Counted from the first letter of the stretch, positions 27,471-35,907 are shown. The stretch: DNA of 53,432 bases from Vibrio ouci (GCF_004551525.1 NZ_SATR01000032.1:138-53569); one strand, 5' to 3'. The notes: generated by a model from the sequence alone, not told the origin. Numbers and translations are program-made.

Positions 27471-29117
27471 TTACATGAACCAGTTTTTGATTCGTTCCAC
27501 AAAACCCGGAGGGTGTTCATGTCTCTCAAAGTTTTCAATACGTTGGGCGATTTTACAAATCACACTTTCTTCATCATCACCTCTAAAAGGCTTACCCATG
27601 ATGATTGGAATGGCTTCATCAACCGTTGATACCGACCAGATATGGAACTCGTTCTTTTTGATGCTTTCAACAACATCTTTGTGAAGAGCCAAATGTTTGA
27701 GGTTGGTTTTAGGCAAAATTACGCCTTGTTCGCCCGTAAAACCTTGGTGTTTACATACGTGGTAGAAGCCTTCAATCTTTTCATTCAAGCCACCGACGGC
27801 CTGCACTCGACCAAACTGGTCCACGGCGCCGGTCACAGCGATTTGTTGATTGATTGGGTATTCAGACAATGCGCTAACGAAAGAGCACAGTTCCGCTAAG
27901 GTTGCGCTATCGCCATCGACTTCGCTGTATGATTGTTCGAACACAACTGAAGCAGAGTACGGTAAGGGTTCATCAAGTTGAAGGGCACTGCTAACGAAGG
28001 CTTGCATAATCATCATGCCTTTTGCATGCAAATTACCACCGAGCTCGGCTTTGCGTTCAACGTCAGAAATATCACCGTCACCGAAGTGGATGACACATGA
28101 AATACGTGCAGGTTCACCATATGACATCGGGTGACCAGGTACATCAATAACCGTTAGGCCGTTGACTTGGCCAATGCATTCACCTTTAGTCTCAATGATG
28201 ACTTGGCCATCGGTAATATCCGCCAACGCGCGCTCGGGTAGGTAAGCTTCACGCTGATACTTGTTCTCTAGTGCTTGGTCTAAGTCGAGTTCTGATATGA
28301 ACTGCTGATTGGAGGTGAGGCGTGCTTCTTCAAAAAGAGCCAAGTACCAAAGTACTTCAATAGGCATGTAGTGCTGATCTTCAGTATATCGAGCTCCAGC
28401 GTTCATCAGGCGGTGAATGGCACCAAAAGTAGGCTGGGGCAGTTTGTACTGCTGAACTATCCAAGAAATGAACCCTAAGTACTGCTCGATGCTATTATGA
28501 TCAAGTGCAAGCTCGGTTTCTATTTCTGTAAACAGAGCCAATCCAGTGTAGAGTTCAGGCTCAAGGTACTCGAAGTCAGCAATTTGGTGTCTATCGCCAA
28601 CCAGCACGACTTTAATATCGTATTTAGATGATGGTTCATCGAGTGCAATGGACTTTGTATTAGCGTTTACAGGGTTAACACTCTGTCCTAGTAACACTGA
28701 CCTTAACACCTGCCAACTTGCAGGGTTAGCGAGCAGTAATGTCGCAGGGATAACTAAGTAACCGCCATTTGCTTTATCAAATAGACCAGGCACTCTAGTT
28801 ACAACGTCACCTGAGTCATTACATGTGTAAGACCCAAGAAGGGTTGCGATGTTTAATGATTCCGTTGTTACACATGGCTGGGCTGAATCAAGAGTCGTTA
28901 AGCCATCTTTGATTAGGTTTCTATAGAAGGCATTGTCGATAGAATTTATAACCAGTAGGCGGCTGTATCCAGCGAGTTTTGTGAATGTATCTAAAGATTG
29001 TTTCAGGCGAGGCTGAATATCGAAAAAATTGACTAGGCTTAGCTCAGAAAATCGTTGGATTTTCGCATCATAGCGAGAATATTGAGGAGTGACCGCGTGC
29101 CAGCTTTCTTGGTTCAT
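27471..29117 (-). CDS. lonH: Lon-like protease LonH (YcbZ family)
   Basis: 548 residues, slightly shorter than E. coli YcbZ. The C-terminal third is a Lon-type S16 protease domain with Ser404 (in VDGDSAT) and Lys447 (in GGLNEKIEGF), the 43-residue spacing of Lon. The N-terminal part resembles the AAA-related region of this family, but no intact Walker A (GxxxxGK[ST]) is visible, so ATP hydrolysis is doubtful. It stands between fabA and matP as in E. coli. Targets unknown. Confidence 0.9.
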   Translation of the reverse strand: MNQESWHAVTPQYSRYDAKIQRFSELSLVNFFDIQPRLKQSLDTFTKLAGYSRLLVINSIDNAFYRNLIKDGLTTLDSAQPCVTTESLNIATLLGSYTCNDSGDVVTRVPGLFDKANGGYLVIPATLLLANPASWQVLRSVLLGQSVNPVNANTKSIALDEPSSKYDIKVVLVGDRHQIADFEYLEPELYTGLALFTEIETELALDHNSIEQYLGFISWIVQQYKLPQPTFGAIHRLMNAGARYTEDQHYMPIEVLWYLALFEEARLTSNQQFISELDLDQALENKYQREAYLPERALADITDGQVIIETKGECIGQVNGLTVIDVPGHPMSYGEPARISCVIHFGDGDISDVERKAELGGNLHAKGMMIMQAFVSSALQLDEPLPYSASVVFEQSYSEVDGDSATLAELCSFVSALSEYPINQQIAVTGAVDQFGRVQAVGGLNEKIEGFYHVCKHQGFTGEQGVILPKTNLKHLALHKDVVESIKKNEFHIWSVSTVDEAIPIIMGKPFRGDDEESVICKIAQRIENFERHEHPPGFVERIKNWFM

Positions 29118-29286
29118 TGAATCAAATCATGTGCTTTAATTGGACGCAAAGTATATAGAAAAACTGAAGTAGTATATATAGATAATTTATCTAATGATCT
29201 TGATCTCTTTTCGAATACAATAGGGATTGTAAGTTATGTCACTTACAGTTACGCTGTCACTCTAACGTTTATTAAATGGCCTCGAA

Positions 29287-29733
29287 ATGAAATATCAGCA
29301 GCTTGAAAATCTTGAATGTGGTTGGAAATGGACTTACTTAATCAATAAATGGAAAGCTGGTGAATCTATTACTTGCCATATCGATACCAGTGAGGCTGAT
29401 ACTGCCGTCGCTGAACTAAGAAAAATCGAGCACGAACCAACCAGGGTTCTTGAATGGATCGAGAACCACATGGCTCCTGAGCTAGATAACAAACTCAAGC
29501 AAGCGATTCGCGCAAAGCGTAAGCGCCATTTTAATGCTGAGCAGATTCATACCAAAAAGAAATCAATTGATCTCGATTATCGTGTATGGGAGAAGCTGTC
29601 ACACCGGGCAAATGAGTTAGGTTGTACGCTCTCTGACGCGATTGAATACTTGCTTTCTGAAGCATCGAGAAGCGAGAAGGCAAGTAAAGCGGTAAATAGC
29701 TTGAAAGAAGATCTAAGTAAATTGCTTGATTAG
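29287..29733 (+). CDS. matP: Macrodomain Ter protein MatP
   Basis: 148 residues, close to E. coli MatP throughout, starting MKYQQLENLECGWKWTYL. MatP binds matS sites, condenses the terminus region and links it to the divisome. The basic segment RAKRKRHFNAEQIHTKKKS (about 75-95) and the ribbon-helix-helix at about 96-125 make the DNA-binding part; the C-terminal helices mediate dimers and tetramers. Three matS sites lie within 20 kb of the gene. Divergent from lonH. Confidence 0.97.
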   Translation: MKYQQLENLECGWKWTYLINKWKAGESITCHIDTSEADTAVAELRKIEHEPTRVLEWIENHMAPELDNKLKQAIRAKRKRHFNAEQIHTKKKSIDLDYRVWEKLSHRANELGCTLSDAIEYLLSEASRSEKASKAVNSLKEDLSKLLD

Positions 29734-29750
29734 CGTAAAGGGGGCCCTAG

Positions 29751-30062
29751 ATGCTTTATGTGATTTTGATTGCTGCTGTTATTGTGTTTTGGCTTGTCGC
29801 CATTGACAGGCCGATTTTGAAAGTCACCTTTTCTGACGGCAAGATTGTCAGTGAAAAAGGGCATTTTCCTCCTAGCTTCCGCCATAACGTGTTAGAAATA
29901 GGGCATAGAACACCATTCAGTGGTGAGTTAAAAGTTTATCAGCAGCGCTCTGGTACTAAGCTTGTGATGTCGAAAGAGATCAACAAATCCGTTCAACAAC
30001 GAATCCGTAATGTTTTTCCGTTTCAAGGTTTCCGCTCTAAGGGCAATAAAAAGGCAAACTGA
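29751..30062 (+). CDS. DUF3634 small membrane-anchored protein
   Basis: 103 residues. One N-terminal helix (about 2-20) anchors it in the inner membrane and the rest is basic (KGHFPPSFRHN, TPFSGELKVYQQRSGTK). It resembles DUF3634, a Vibrionaceae family of unknown function. It starts 17 bases after matP with GGGGG before the ATG, so it is probably co-transcribed with matP. No function is proposed. Confidence 0.8.
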   Translation: MLYVILIAAVIVFWLVAIDRPILKVTFSDGKIVSEKGHFPPSFRHNVLEIGHRTPFSGELKVYQQRSGTKLVMSKEINKSVQQRIRNVFPFQGFRSKGNKKAN

Positions 30063-30162
30063 GAAACTTGTTAATTTCATATTTCTCTTCTAAGTTTCTA
30101 GAAGTCACACGTTAGAAAGTTCGAATGTCATCATGTTTGTTATCTTGTCGTCAGAGGTAACC

Positions 30163-30474
30163 ATGATGACTAGAAACTTACTAATTTTTTCAATAGTAAT
30201 GAGCTTTGGTGTCTATGCTGATGACACAGAGGTCAATCCACTCGCAAGCAAGATTAAATCTAAAATAGATAAGCAGCTCTCCAAATATAACCTTTCAGGG
30301 TATTGTGACTTGTTTATAGAAATGGCGCATAAAGAGAATTTCGCTGTTATTAAAAGAGTCACATCAACAGGAGATCACAAGCTATGTAAGGCGAGCAAGC
30401 AGATCGTCCGTAAAGGTCATCGGTATGAGTACAGCCTTACAGAGAAATACATTCGTCTACACATTGAAAATTAG
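30163..30474 (+). CDS. small exported protein resembling TolA C-terminal domain III
   Basis: 103 residues from the ATG at 30163, where AGAGG is well placed; a longer frame from 30133 is less likely. A signal peptide covers about 1-19 (ending VYA). The mature part resembles TolA domain III: a first amphipathic helix (SKIKSKIDKQLSKYN), then YCDLFIEMA and a GDHKLC turn. Two cysteines 27 apart correspond to the TolA domain III disulfide (25 apart in E. coli). TolA's membrane anchor and long helical domain are absent, so this would be a free periplasmic domain. TolA domain III is the receptor for pIII-type proteins of filamentous phages and for some colicins. The family call is mine by eye. Confidence 0.6.
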   Translation: MMTRNLLIFSIVMSFGVYADDTEVNPLASKIKSKIDKQLSKYNLSGYCDLFIEMAHKENFAVIKRVTSTGDHKLCKASKQIVRKGHRYEYSLTEKYIRLHIEN

Positions 30475-30477
30475 TGA

Positions 30478-31749
30478 ATGACGTACTATATTCGCGCTGA
30501 AGTTTTCAAACATAGTATGGTTATGCAAAGTTCGCTTACTACCAATAAGAATTACAACCAAGAAGCTGTCGACCTTGCACGCAAAATATCTCTTCTAACG
30601 AGAGAGCGTCACGCAAAATGGCTAGTCAGTTTAAAATACTTACTCGATCAATCTGACGTTGATGGTGTGTTAAGTCGTCAAGGTGAATTTTGTGACAGTG
30701 TAATTCTACACAAGAAAGAAAGAATTACGGATAATCAACGCCTTCTACTTGAGTGTGAGAGTTCAAGAGTCAAAGAGCGTAGGCAAGCAATTGAAGAAAG
30801 ACAGAAGATTCATAGCTTTGTCGTTGACGATGTTGCAGCGTACGCACAAGAGCAAATTTTTGAGAAACTGGCGTCTTCTCCAATCAAAAAAATCTTCAAT
30901 CGTTTTCCTGACTTTAGTCATTTCATGAGTATCGCTTACTCACCATCACTTAACTATACAAAACTGTCTGTTCTAACCACCAATGACACGCAACTAAAAT
31001 CAGAAGTGATTGAACTGGCCAACAACCCCAAATTTTGTGACCGCATTGGTAAGTCGCCTAGGAACCTTCAGGATCCCAAGGTGGCTATTGGAACGCTAGG
31101 TATCGAAAACTCAGCCTTGCTGTTTCCTATACTTATGGCTCGGCGACTATTGAGATGGCAAGATAAACCGACAAAAAATATTGCACCTAAACTATGGCAA
31201 TACCTGATTTTAACCGCGAATGTAACCAGATTAAGGCTAGAGCAGGGTAATGTTAAAAACCCAGAGCAAGGTGTTCTACTTGGTGTTTTGAGAACAACGA
31301 GTCATTTTGCGGTTATTAACCATTTTACGCAGATGTATGAAGATGCACTGGTCGATAAAATGCGTTATTACCGTGAAAACAATATGCGTGAAGAATACTA
31401 CGCGTGCGCGGACGTAACCCCAAATTTGAGTATTATTCCCAAGCTAATCACTAGCTTAGAGAAAACTATTACCCAAAAGCTTATAGACTCTTTGGAGTGG
31501 ACGCCGTTTAATATTCATATGAAAACGGCACTTCAAGAAGATCTGGATGAAGTGCCAATACTTGAGCGAAGTGAAGCCGGCGTGGCATTGGCGCAAGCTC
31601 AAGCATATGCCATTTATGATGGCCTTGAACGTAGCAACGTATTTGTCGAGAAACATAAGCCGTTTTGGTTTGCTAACGTACAAATGTCGGCAGAGTCAAT
31701 TCAACAGATCCGTAAAAAACACCCAGGTAAAGTTGAACTCAGTAGTTAG
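30478..31749 (+). CDS. HDOD-domain protein
   Basis: 423 residues, cytosolic. The central part (about 125-285) has the HDOD pattern: a first helix ending SPIKKIFNRFP, then SEVIELANNPKFCDRIG, VAIGTLGIENSALLFPILMARRLLRW and a later helical bundle. HDOD domains resemble HD phosphohydrolases that have lost the metal ligands and act in signalling or regulation. No receiver, GGDEF or EAL domain is attached. The N-terminal 120 residues are helical and charged. The ATG is 3 bases after the stop of the TolA-like gene, so expression is probably linked. The role is unknown. Confidence 0.75.
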   Translation: MTYYIRAEVFKHSMVMQSSLTTNKNYNQEAVDLARKISLLTRERHAKWLVSLKYLLDQSDVDGVLSRQGEFCDSVILHKKERITDNQRLLLECESSRVKERRQAIEERQKIHSFVVDDVAAYAQEQIFEKLASSPIKKIFNRFPDFSHFMSIAYSPSLNYTKLSVLTTNDTQLKSEVIELANNPKFCDRIGKSPRNLQDPKVAIGTLGIENSALLFPILMARRLLRWQDKPTKNIAPKLWQYLILTANVTRLRLEQGNVKNPEQGVLLGVLRTTSHFAVINHFTQMYEDALVDKMRYYRENNMREEYYACADVTPNLSIIPKLITSLEKTITQKLIDSLEWTPFNIHMKTALQEDLDEVPILERSEAGVALAQAQAYAIYDGLERSNVFVEKHKPFWFANVQMSAESIQQIRKKHPGKVELSS

Positions 31750-32215
31750 GTCGATTTGACTTAAAGCACTATAACTAAATCCATTTGAATCACTATTAAG
31801 TTCAGTAACGAGATAAACCCAGCATCAGTGAACAACTCAGCTAAATATTCTAGTATAGAAACAAGAAAATAGCCGTTGAGTGAAAACTCACAATCATGAG
31901 CTGTGTTTCTACAAAGTGTGTTATCGAGCATAATTCTGCGAATCGGACGCGAAGGCTGCACTAAGATAACTGATGAGATAAATAGTTTCGCAAAACGCGC
32001 AGCTAAAGAATCGATAGAGAATTGGCGCGCTACGTAAAATCTGAACAACTTAGCGAGGCTGAAATACTCAAGATTTCACGTAACGAAACTAATCGATGGG
32101 TATTAAACTAGTTAGAGCAATAATATTTTAAGCTTCGTAAACACCCAATCCACTAATTAGAACCCGAAAATCATAGAGATTCACCTTAGAAACAAACCTT
32201 AACTATGTCAAGCCA
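31750..32215. other. gene-poor stretch left of dif, possibly with decayed coding sequence
   Basis: No intact gene is supported. On the plus strand two adjoining short frames look protein-like but shift phase: KITDEINSFAKRAAKE-type sequence up to a stop near 32036, and an overlapping frame with LARYVKSEQLSEAEILK up to about 32111. A single frameshift near 32025 would join them. This could be a relic of an element once inserted at dif. A minus-strand frame of 95 codons (31761-32048) has no recognisable features. Confidence 0.3.
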
Positions 32216-32243
32216 AGTGCGCATTATGTATCTTATGTTAAAT
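32216..32243 (+). other. dif site of the main chromosome (XerC/XerD recombination site)
   Basis: 28 bases made of XerC arm AGTGCGCATTA (32216-32226), central hexamer TGTATC (32227-32232) and XerD arm TTATGTTAAAT (32233-32243). The arms match E. coli dif and V. cholerae dif1 closely. XerCD acts here under FtsK control to resolve chromosome dimers, and Vibrio filamentous phages and other Xer-using elements integrate here. Only one copy was found in the window. Confidence 0.93.
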
Positions 32244-32394
32244 GGAGTTTGTCAGATTCGTATGCCACGGTTGTTTGTAGCTCCTCCTCTTACATCTAGG
32301 TTATGTCGATTCAACATAATTGATTTACCATAAAATACCTAATAATCAGTATTTATAATCTTACGATTCTAATACTGATTATTAGTAGACTTAA

Positions 32395-33543
32395 CTAGAC
32401 CAACACCGCCGAATTTCCTTTGATGGCGAATGCGTTATTGTTTAGCACATCGAAATGATGACGATTTACCGCGTTATCAAACTGCTGCTTTATTCCCGGG
32501 AAATTGGAATGAGCGGCAATACGATTTGATGTAGTTGTGATAATCAGGTTTTTCGCCGTGTATACTTTGCTATGCATCTTTTTATACAAGGCTTTGTTTT
32601 TATCCATTTTTCCGTAAAGTTCTAAGATCTGTTCTTTGGATAAACCGAGCGTTGATTTCTGTTTGAAGCTGGTTCCCCAGCTACACAGCACTTTCTCTGC
32701 TAAATCACGAGTGACAAAACCAGGCCCAAGCAATAAGTGATCTCCTTTTCCGCCACCACTCGTTCTTGATGCTCCGACTAGCGTGGCGTGTCGACCTGGC
32801 ATTAGTGTGGTATAGAATTTGGTGTTCTTGTGCAGATTAGGCATACGTGCTTTGAAGAATAATGAACGCTCGTCCTGCGCAAATACACAGACAATCTGTT
32901 TAACGTTCGGACCCAATGTCTTGTAATCTTTGAAAGCATTCATTCCACCTGGAACGGGATCTAAAGCGAAAATATTGACCTTTATGTTGGCTAAAGCAGG
33001 CACCTTTAACAGTGCGTTAGCGAGTTCGAAACATGTTACACCTCCTCGGCTCCAGCCGATGAGGTTAAGTTGAGTGATCGGGTTCTTTTGACGCTCTGCT
33101 GCAATTATCTGCATCTGGAAATCGAGACCAGATTTTAGGTCTGAAGCGAGTTTATCCCGCTCGGACTGCCACTTAGAAAAGGCTGAACTTATTCTGTTAA
33201 ACGGCTTTTGGGCACTGAGAATATCACTGGCTCTATCTTTGAAGTCAGCTAGCCCTGACGGTTTTTTTCCTGCAAGTAAGTTAATAACGTGTTGAATATT
33301 GCTATCTACACCTCTACCTGCAAGTTGCCCAGTGACTTGCCAATATTTGTCATCTTTAGTTTGTTTTTTCCATTCGCTTAAATTGCCGCTACCTACTCCA
33401 TCAACCTGTATATAGTCAATATTGTCGCGACCAACGACATTCTTTGCGAGTACAGAAACGAGCTCTCCTGACGCATAAGCTTTATGAACATGGTTTTCAG
33501 AAGTTGCACCTGTACCACTAAAAAATACAGTCACTGTGGTCAT
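32395..33543 (-). CDS. orphan alpha/beta hydrolase, DUF2235/Tle-like (putative lipase)
   Basis: 382 residues. The N-terminus MTTVTVFFSGTGATSE and the segment IDYIQVDGVGSGN resemble DUF2235-type hydrolases, which include type VI secretion phospholipase effectors. The nucleophile elbow is LIGWSRGG with Ser165 (G-x-S-x-G). ALDPVPGG near 195 and a His such as in PGRHATLVG or KGDHLLLG could complete the triad. There is no signal peptide. GAGGGAT lies 6 bases before the ATG. No vgrG, PAAR, hcp or adaptor gene is nearby, and no obvious immunity gene is adjacent. It is the first gene right of dif, so possibly acquired. The substrate is not known. Confidence 0.65.
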   Translation of the reverse strand: MTTVTVFFSGTGATSENHVHKAYASGELVSVLAKNVVGRDNIDYIQVDGVGSGNLSEWKKQTKDDKYWQVTGQLAGRGVDSNIQHVINLLAGKKPSGLADFKDRASDILSAQKPFNRISSAFSKWQSERDKLASDLKSGLDFQMQIIAAERQKNPITQLNLIGWSRGGVTCFELANALLKVPALANIKVNIFALDPVPGGMNAFKDYKTLGPNVKQIVCVFAQDERSLFFKARMPNLHKNTKFYTTLMPGRHATLVGASRTSGGGKGDHLLLGPGFVTRDLAEKVLCSWGTSFKQKSTLGLSKEQILELYGKMDKNKALYKKMHSKVYTAKNLIITTTSNRIAAHSNFPGIKQQFDNAVNRHHFDVLNNNAFAIKGNSAVLV

Positions 33544-33847
33544 GATTATCCCTCGCTATGAAGTCCGTTTATAACGTGTGATAGATTGGATTTGATAAGG
33601 CGGTATTAAAAATGTAGTCCACAGGGTTTCAATTACCAAACTTAAAATGTGCACCTATCTATTTCTTTAATGGGAGCTTTTACTGTTTATAAGCTTAAGT
33701 TTATCAATCACTGCGAAGGATTAAAGCGTATTATGGATGATGTGCGAATGATAGCTAGAGCCGTGCCAAGTTATTTGGTCTGATGAGTTTGATGGCGGAC
33801 TAGTATCCGCCATTCGCTATTAGTTACGTGGTAACGAAATACCTAGT
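33544..33847. other. intergenic stretch with hairpin
   Basis: The stretch should contain the hydrolase promoter (minus strand). A short plus-strand frame of 37 codons (ATG at about 33671, ending GTGCCAAGTTATTTGGTCTGA region near 33782) has no ribosome site. ATGGCGGA and TCCGCCAT (33792-33813) form a hairpin just past the 120-residue gene but without a U-run, so it is a weak candidate terminator for it. Confidence 0.35.
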
Positions 33848-34210
33848 TTAGATTCTGAATTTAACTCCCGCTAGATTAGTTTGCTCAAGGTCCGAAAAAG
33901 AAATTTCGAATTCAGAGTCCGGCTCTGGATAAACTTCCCAACTAGATTCATTTTCAATGATTTTTAGCGCGCTATTTTGAGGCTTAATTGTCCAGTTATT
34001 TGATGGTTTTTGTATCACAACCCTATCTTCGAGTTTTTGCGCGTTGAATCGCTCGTTTTTAACACTAAATGCACAGTTTGGTTTCAAATTACACTCGAGA
34101 ATTTGTGGTTCTGTGAATGTTACTGTGCGCCAAATAAACACTGTAACTAGCAGGGTTAACATGATGATTATTTGAACAAAACGTCCTCGTGTAAGTTTTT
34201 CGGCAGCCAT
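33848..34210 (-). CDS. small membrane-anchored protein of unknown function
   Basis: 120 residues from the ATG at 34210 (start MAAEKLTRGRFVQ); GGAG lies 11 bases upstream. A longer form from a TTG at 34234 is possible. One helix (about 12-30) anchors a roughly 90-residue periplasmic domain with a CNLKPNC pair and beta-type sequence ending GVKFRI. It is divergent from ccoN. It may belong to the cbb3 oxidase neighbourhood, or be partner to the hydrolase gene 300 bp away; the sequence decides neither. Confidence 0.7.
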   Translation of the reverse strand: MAAEKLTRGRFVQIIIMLTLLVTVFIWRTVTFTEPQILECNLKPNCAFSVKNERFNAQKLEDRVVIQKPSNNWTIKPQNSALKIIENESSWEVYPEPDSEFEISFSDLEQTNLAGVKFRI

Positions 34211-34359
34211 TCTGCGGTGTTCTCCGTGTAACAAACTTCAAAGTTTTTAAATAAAAGGCCAAAACCAGACCGACTGTAAGGTTACTACTCTGTCATTGAA
34301 TTGTTAAATGCAGTATAGTTGGCGGCTGAAAGTGCCACTTTTTCTTAAAATCAGCAAGA

Positions 34360-34369
34360 ATAATTAACT
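34360..34369 (-). promoter_or_regulatory. ArcA-like box before ccoN (minus orientation)
   Basis: The minus strand reads AGTTAATTAT, matching the ArcA core (A/T)GTTAATTA(A/T). It lies about 100 bases before ccoN. Confidence 0.35.
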
Positions 34370-34440
34370 GATTGTTTCAGATTGTTTTTCTTTATGGTTT
34401 GGGTGGCATTACGACATGTGTCGTGTTGGAAGTAAAGTGT

Positions 34441-34450
34441 AGTTAATTAG
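34441..34450 (+). promoter_or_regulatory. ArcA-like box before ccoN (plus orientation)
   Basis: AGTTAATTAG matches nine of ten positions of the ArcA core. It sits close to the ccoN ribosome site, so bound ArcA would block rather than activate. No FNR consensus (TTGAT-N4-ATCAA) is visible in this gap. Confidence 0.35.
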
Positions 34451-34467
34451 AAATTGGAAGCATGCAA

Positions 34468-35895
34468 ATGAGCCAAGAAAAGCAGCTTGAACAAAACTAC
34501 AACTATACAGTCGTTCGTCAGTTTACCTTAGTGACCATTCTCTGGGGTATTGTCGGTATGGCTGTTGGTGTTTTGATTGCCGCTCAATTAGTTTGGCCAC
34601 AGCTAAACTTTGATACGCCGTGGTTGACGTATAGTCGCTTACGTCCTCTGCATACTAATGCGGTTATTTTCGCGTTCGGTACAAGTGCCCTATTCGCAAC
34701 GTCTTATTACGTTGTTCAGCGTACCTGTCAGCAACGTTTATTTGGTGGCCCTCTTGTCGCCTTTACCTTCTGGGGTTGGCAAGCCATTATTTTAGCAGCA
34801 GCTATTACTCTACCGTTAGGTTTTACCTCCGGTAAGGAATACGCTGAACTAGAATGGCCAATCGACATTGCCATCGCAGTTGTCTGGGTTTCTTACGCGA
34901 TTGTGTTCTTCGGAACATTAATCACTCGTAGAACCTCTCACATCTACGTAGCAAACTGGTTCTTCGGTGCCTTTATTATCACTGTTGCTGTGTTACACAT
35001 CGTAAACAGCATGGCGATTCCTGTATCTTTGGGTAAATCATACTCGATTTATTCCGGTGCAGTGGACGCAATGGTTCAGTGGTGGTACGGACACAACGCG
35101 GTAGGTTTCCTACTGACAGCTGGTTTCCTAGGTATGATGTACTACTTCGTACCTAAGCAAGCTGAACGTCCTGTTTATTCATACCGTTTGTCTATCGTTC
35201 ACTTCTGGGCACTTATCTCTCTATACATTTGGGCTGGCCCACACCACCTACACTACACTGCTCTTCCTGATTGGACGCAGTCACTAGGTATGGTGATGTC
35301 ACTGGTACTATTTGCTCCTTCTTGGGGTGGTATGATCAACGGTATCATGACGCTATCAGGTGCTTGGCACAAACTACGTTATGACCCAATTCTTCGTTTC
35401 CTAATCGTATCTCTATCGTTCTACGGTATGTCTACGTTCGAAGGTCCTATGATGTCTATTAAGACAGTTAACGCACTGTCTCACTACACTGACTGGACAA
35501 TCGGCCACGTACACTCTGGCGCTTTAGGCTGGGTTGCAATGGTATCTATCGGTTCGGTATACCACCTTGTTCCTAAGCTATTCGGCCAAGAGCGTATGTA
35601 CTCTGTAAGCATGGTTAACACGCATTTCTGGTTAGCAACTATCGGTACAGTTCTGTACATCGTTGCTATGTGGATCTCTGGTGTTATGCAAGGTCTGATG
35701 TGGCGCGCGGTTAACTCTGACGGTACATTGACTTACAGCTTCGTTGAATCTGTACAAGCGTCTTACCCATTCTACTTTGTACGTTTCCTAGGTGGTTTCA
35801 TCTTCCTAGCTGGTATGTTCCTAATGGCATACAACACGTACAAGACAGTAAGTGCGCCAAAAGATAGCCTAAAAGCTATCCCACAACCGGCATAA
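34468..35895 (+). CDS. ccoN: Cytochrome c oxidase cbb3-type subunit I CcoN
   Basis: 475 residues from the ATG at 34468; the ATG at 34462 is too close to the GGAAG ribosome site. Catalytic subunit of the high-affinity terminal oxidase used at low oxygen, holding heme b and the b3-CuB centre. It has about 12 membrane helices and conserved histidines: RLRPLHTNAVIF near 40-50 (a heme b ligand), WWYGHNAVGF near 205 (CuB ligand and cross-link region), GPHHLHYTALPDW near 255 (CuB ligands) and HYTDWTIGHVHSGALGW near 340 (b3 and b ligands). First gene of ccoNOQP. Confidence 0.97.
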   Translation: MSQEKQLEQNYNYTVVRQFTLVTILWGIVGMAVGVLIAAQLVWPQLNFDTPWLTYSRLRPLHTNAVIFAFGTSALFATSYYVVQRTCQQRLFGGPLVAFTFWGWQAIILAAAITLPLGFTSGKEYAELEWPIDIAIAVVWVSYAIVFFGTLITRRTSHIYVANWFFGAFIITVAVLHIVNSMAIPVSLGKSYSIYSGAVDAMVQWWYGHNAVGFLLTAGFLGMMYYFVPKQAERPVYSYRLSIVHFWALISLYIWAGPHHLHYTALPDWTQSLGMVMSLVLFAPSWGGMINGIMTLSGAWHKLRYDPILRFLIVSLSFYGMSTFEGPMMSIKTVNALSHYTDWTIGHVHSGALGWVAMVSIGSVYHLVPKLFGQERMYSVSMVNTHFWLATIGTVLYIVAMWISGVMQGLMWRAVNSDGTLTYSFVESVQASYPFYFVRFLGGFIFLAGMFLMAYNTYKTVSAPKDSLKAIPQPA

Positions 35896-35907
35896 GGAGA
35901 TTTAAGA

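Noticed and set aside
26790..31785. 15-base repeat GCACTATAACTAAAT occurring near 26792 and near 31766
   Set aside because: About one or two such matches are expected by chance among all pairs in an AT-rich 53-kb window, and the flanks do not align. Not evidence of an element boundary.
31761..32048. 95-codon minus-strand frame next to dif
   Set aside because: No ribosome site or family features, and it lies opposite frames that look more protein-like. It is treated as chance in decayed DNA.
33671..33783. 37-codon plus-strand frame right of dif
   Set aside because: No Shine-Dalgarno sequence and no family resemblance. Mentioned only in the intergenic entry.
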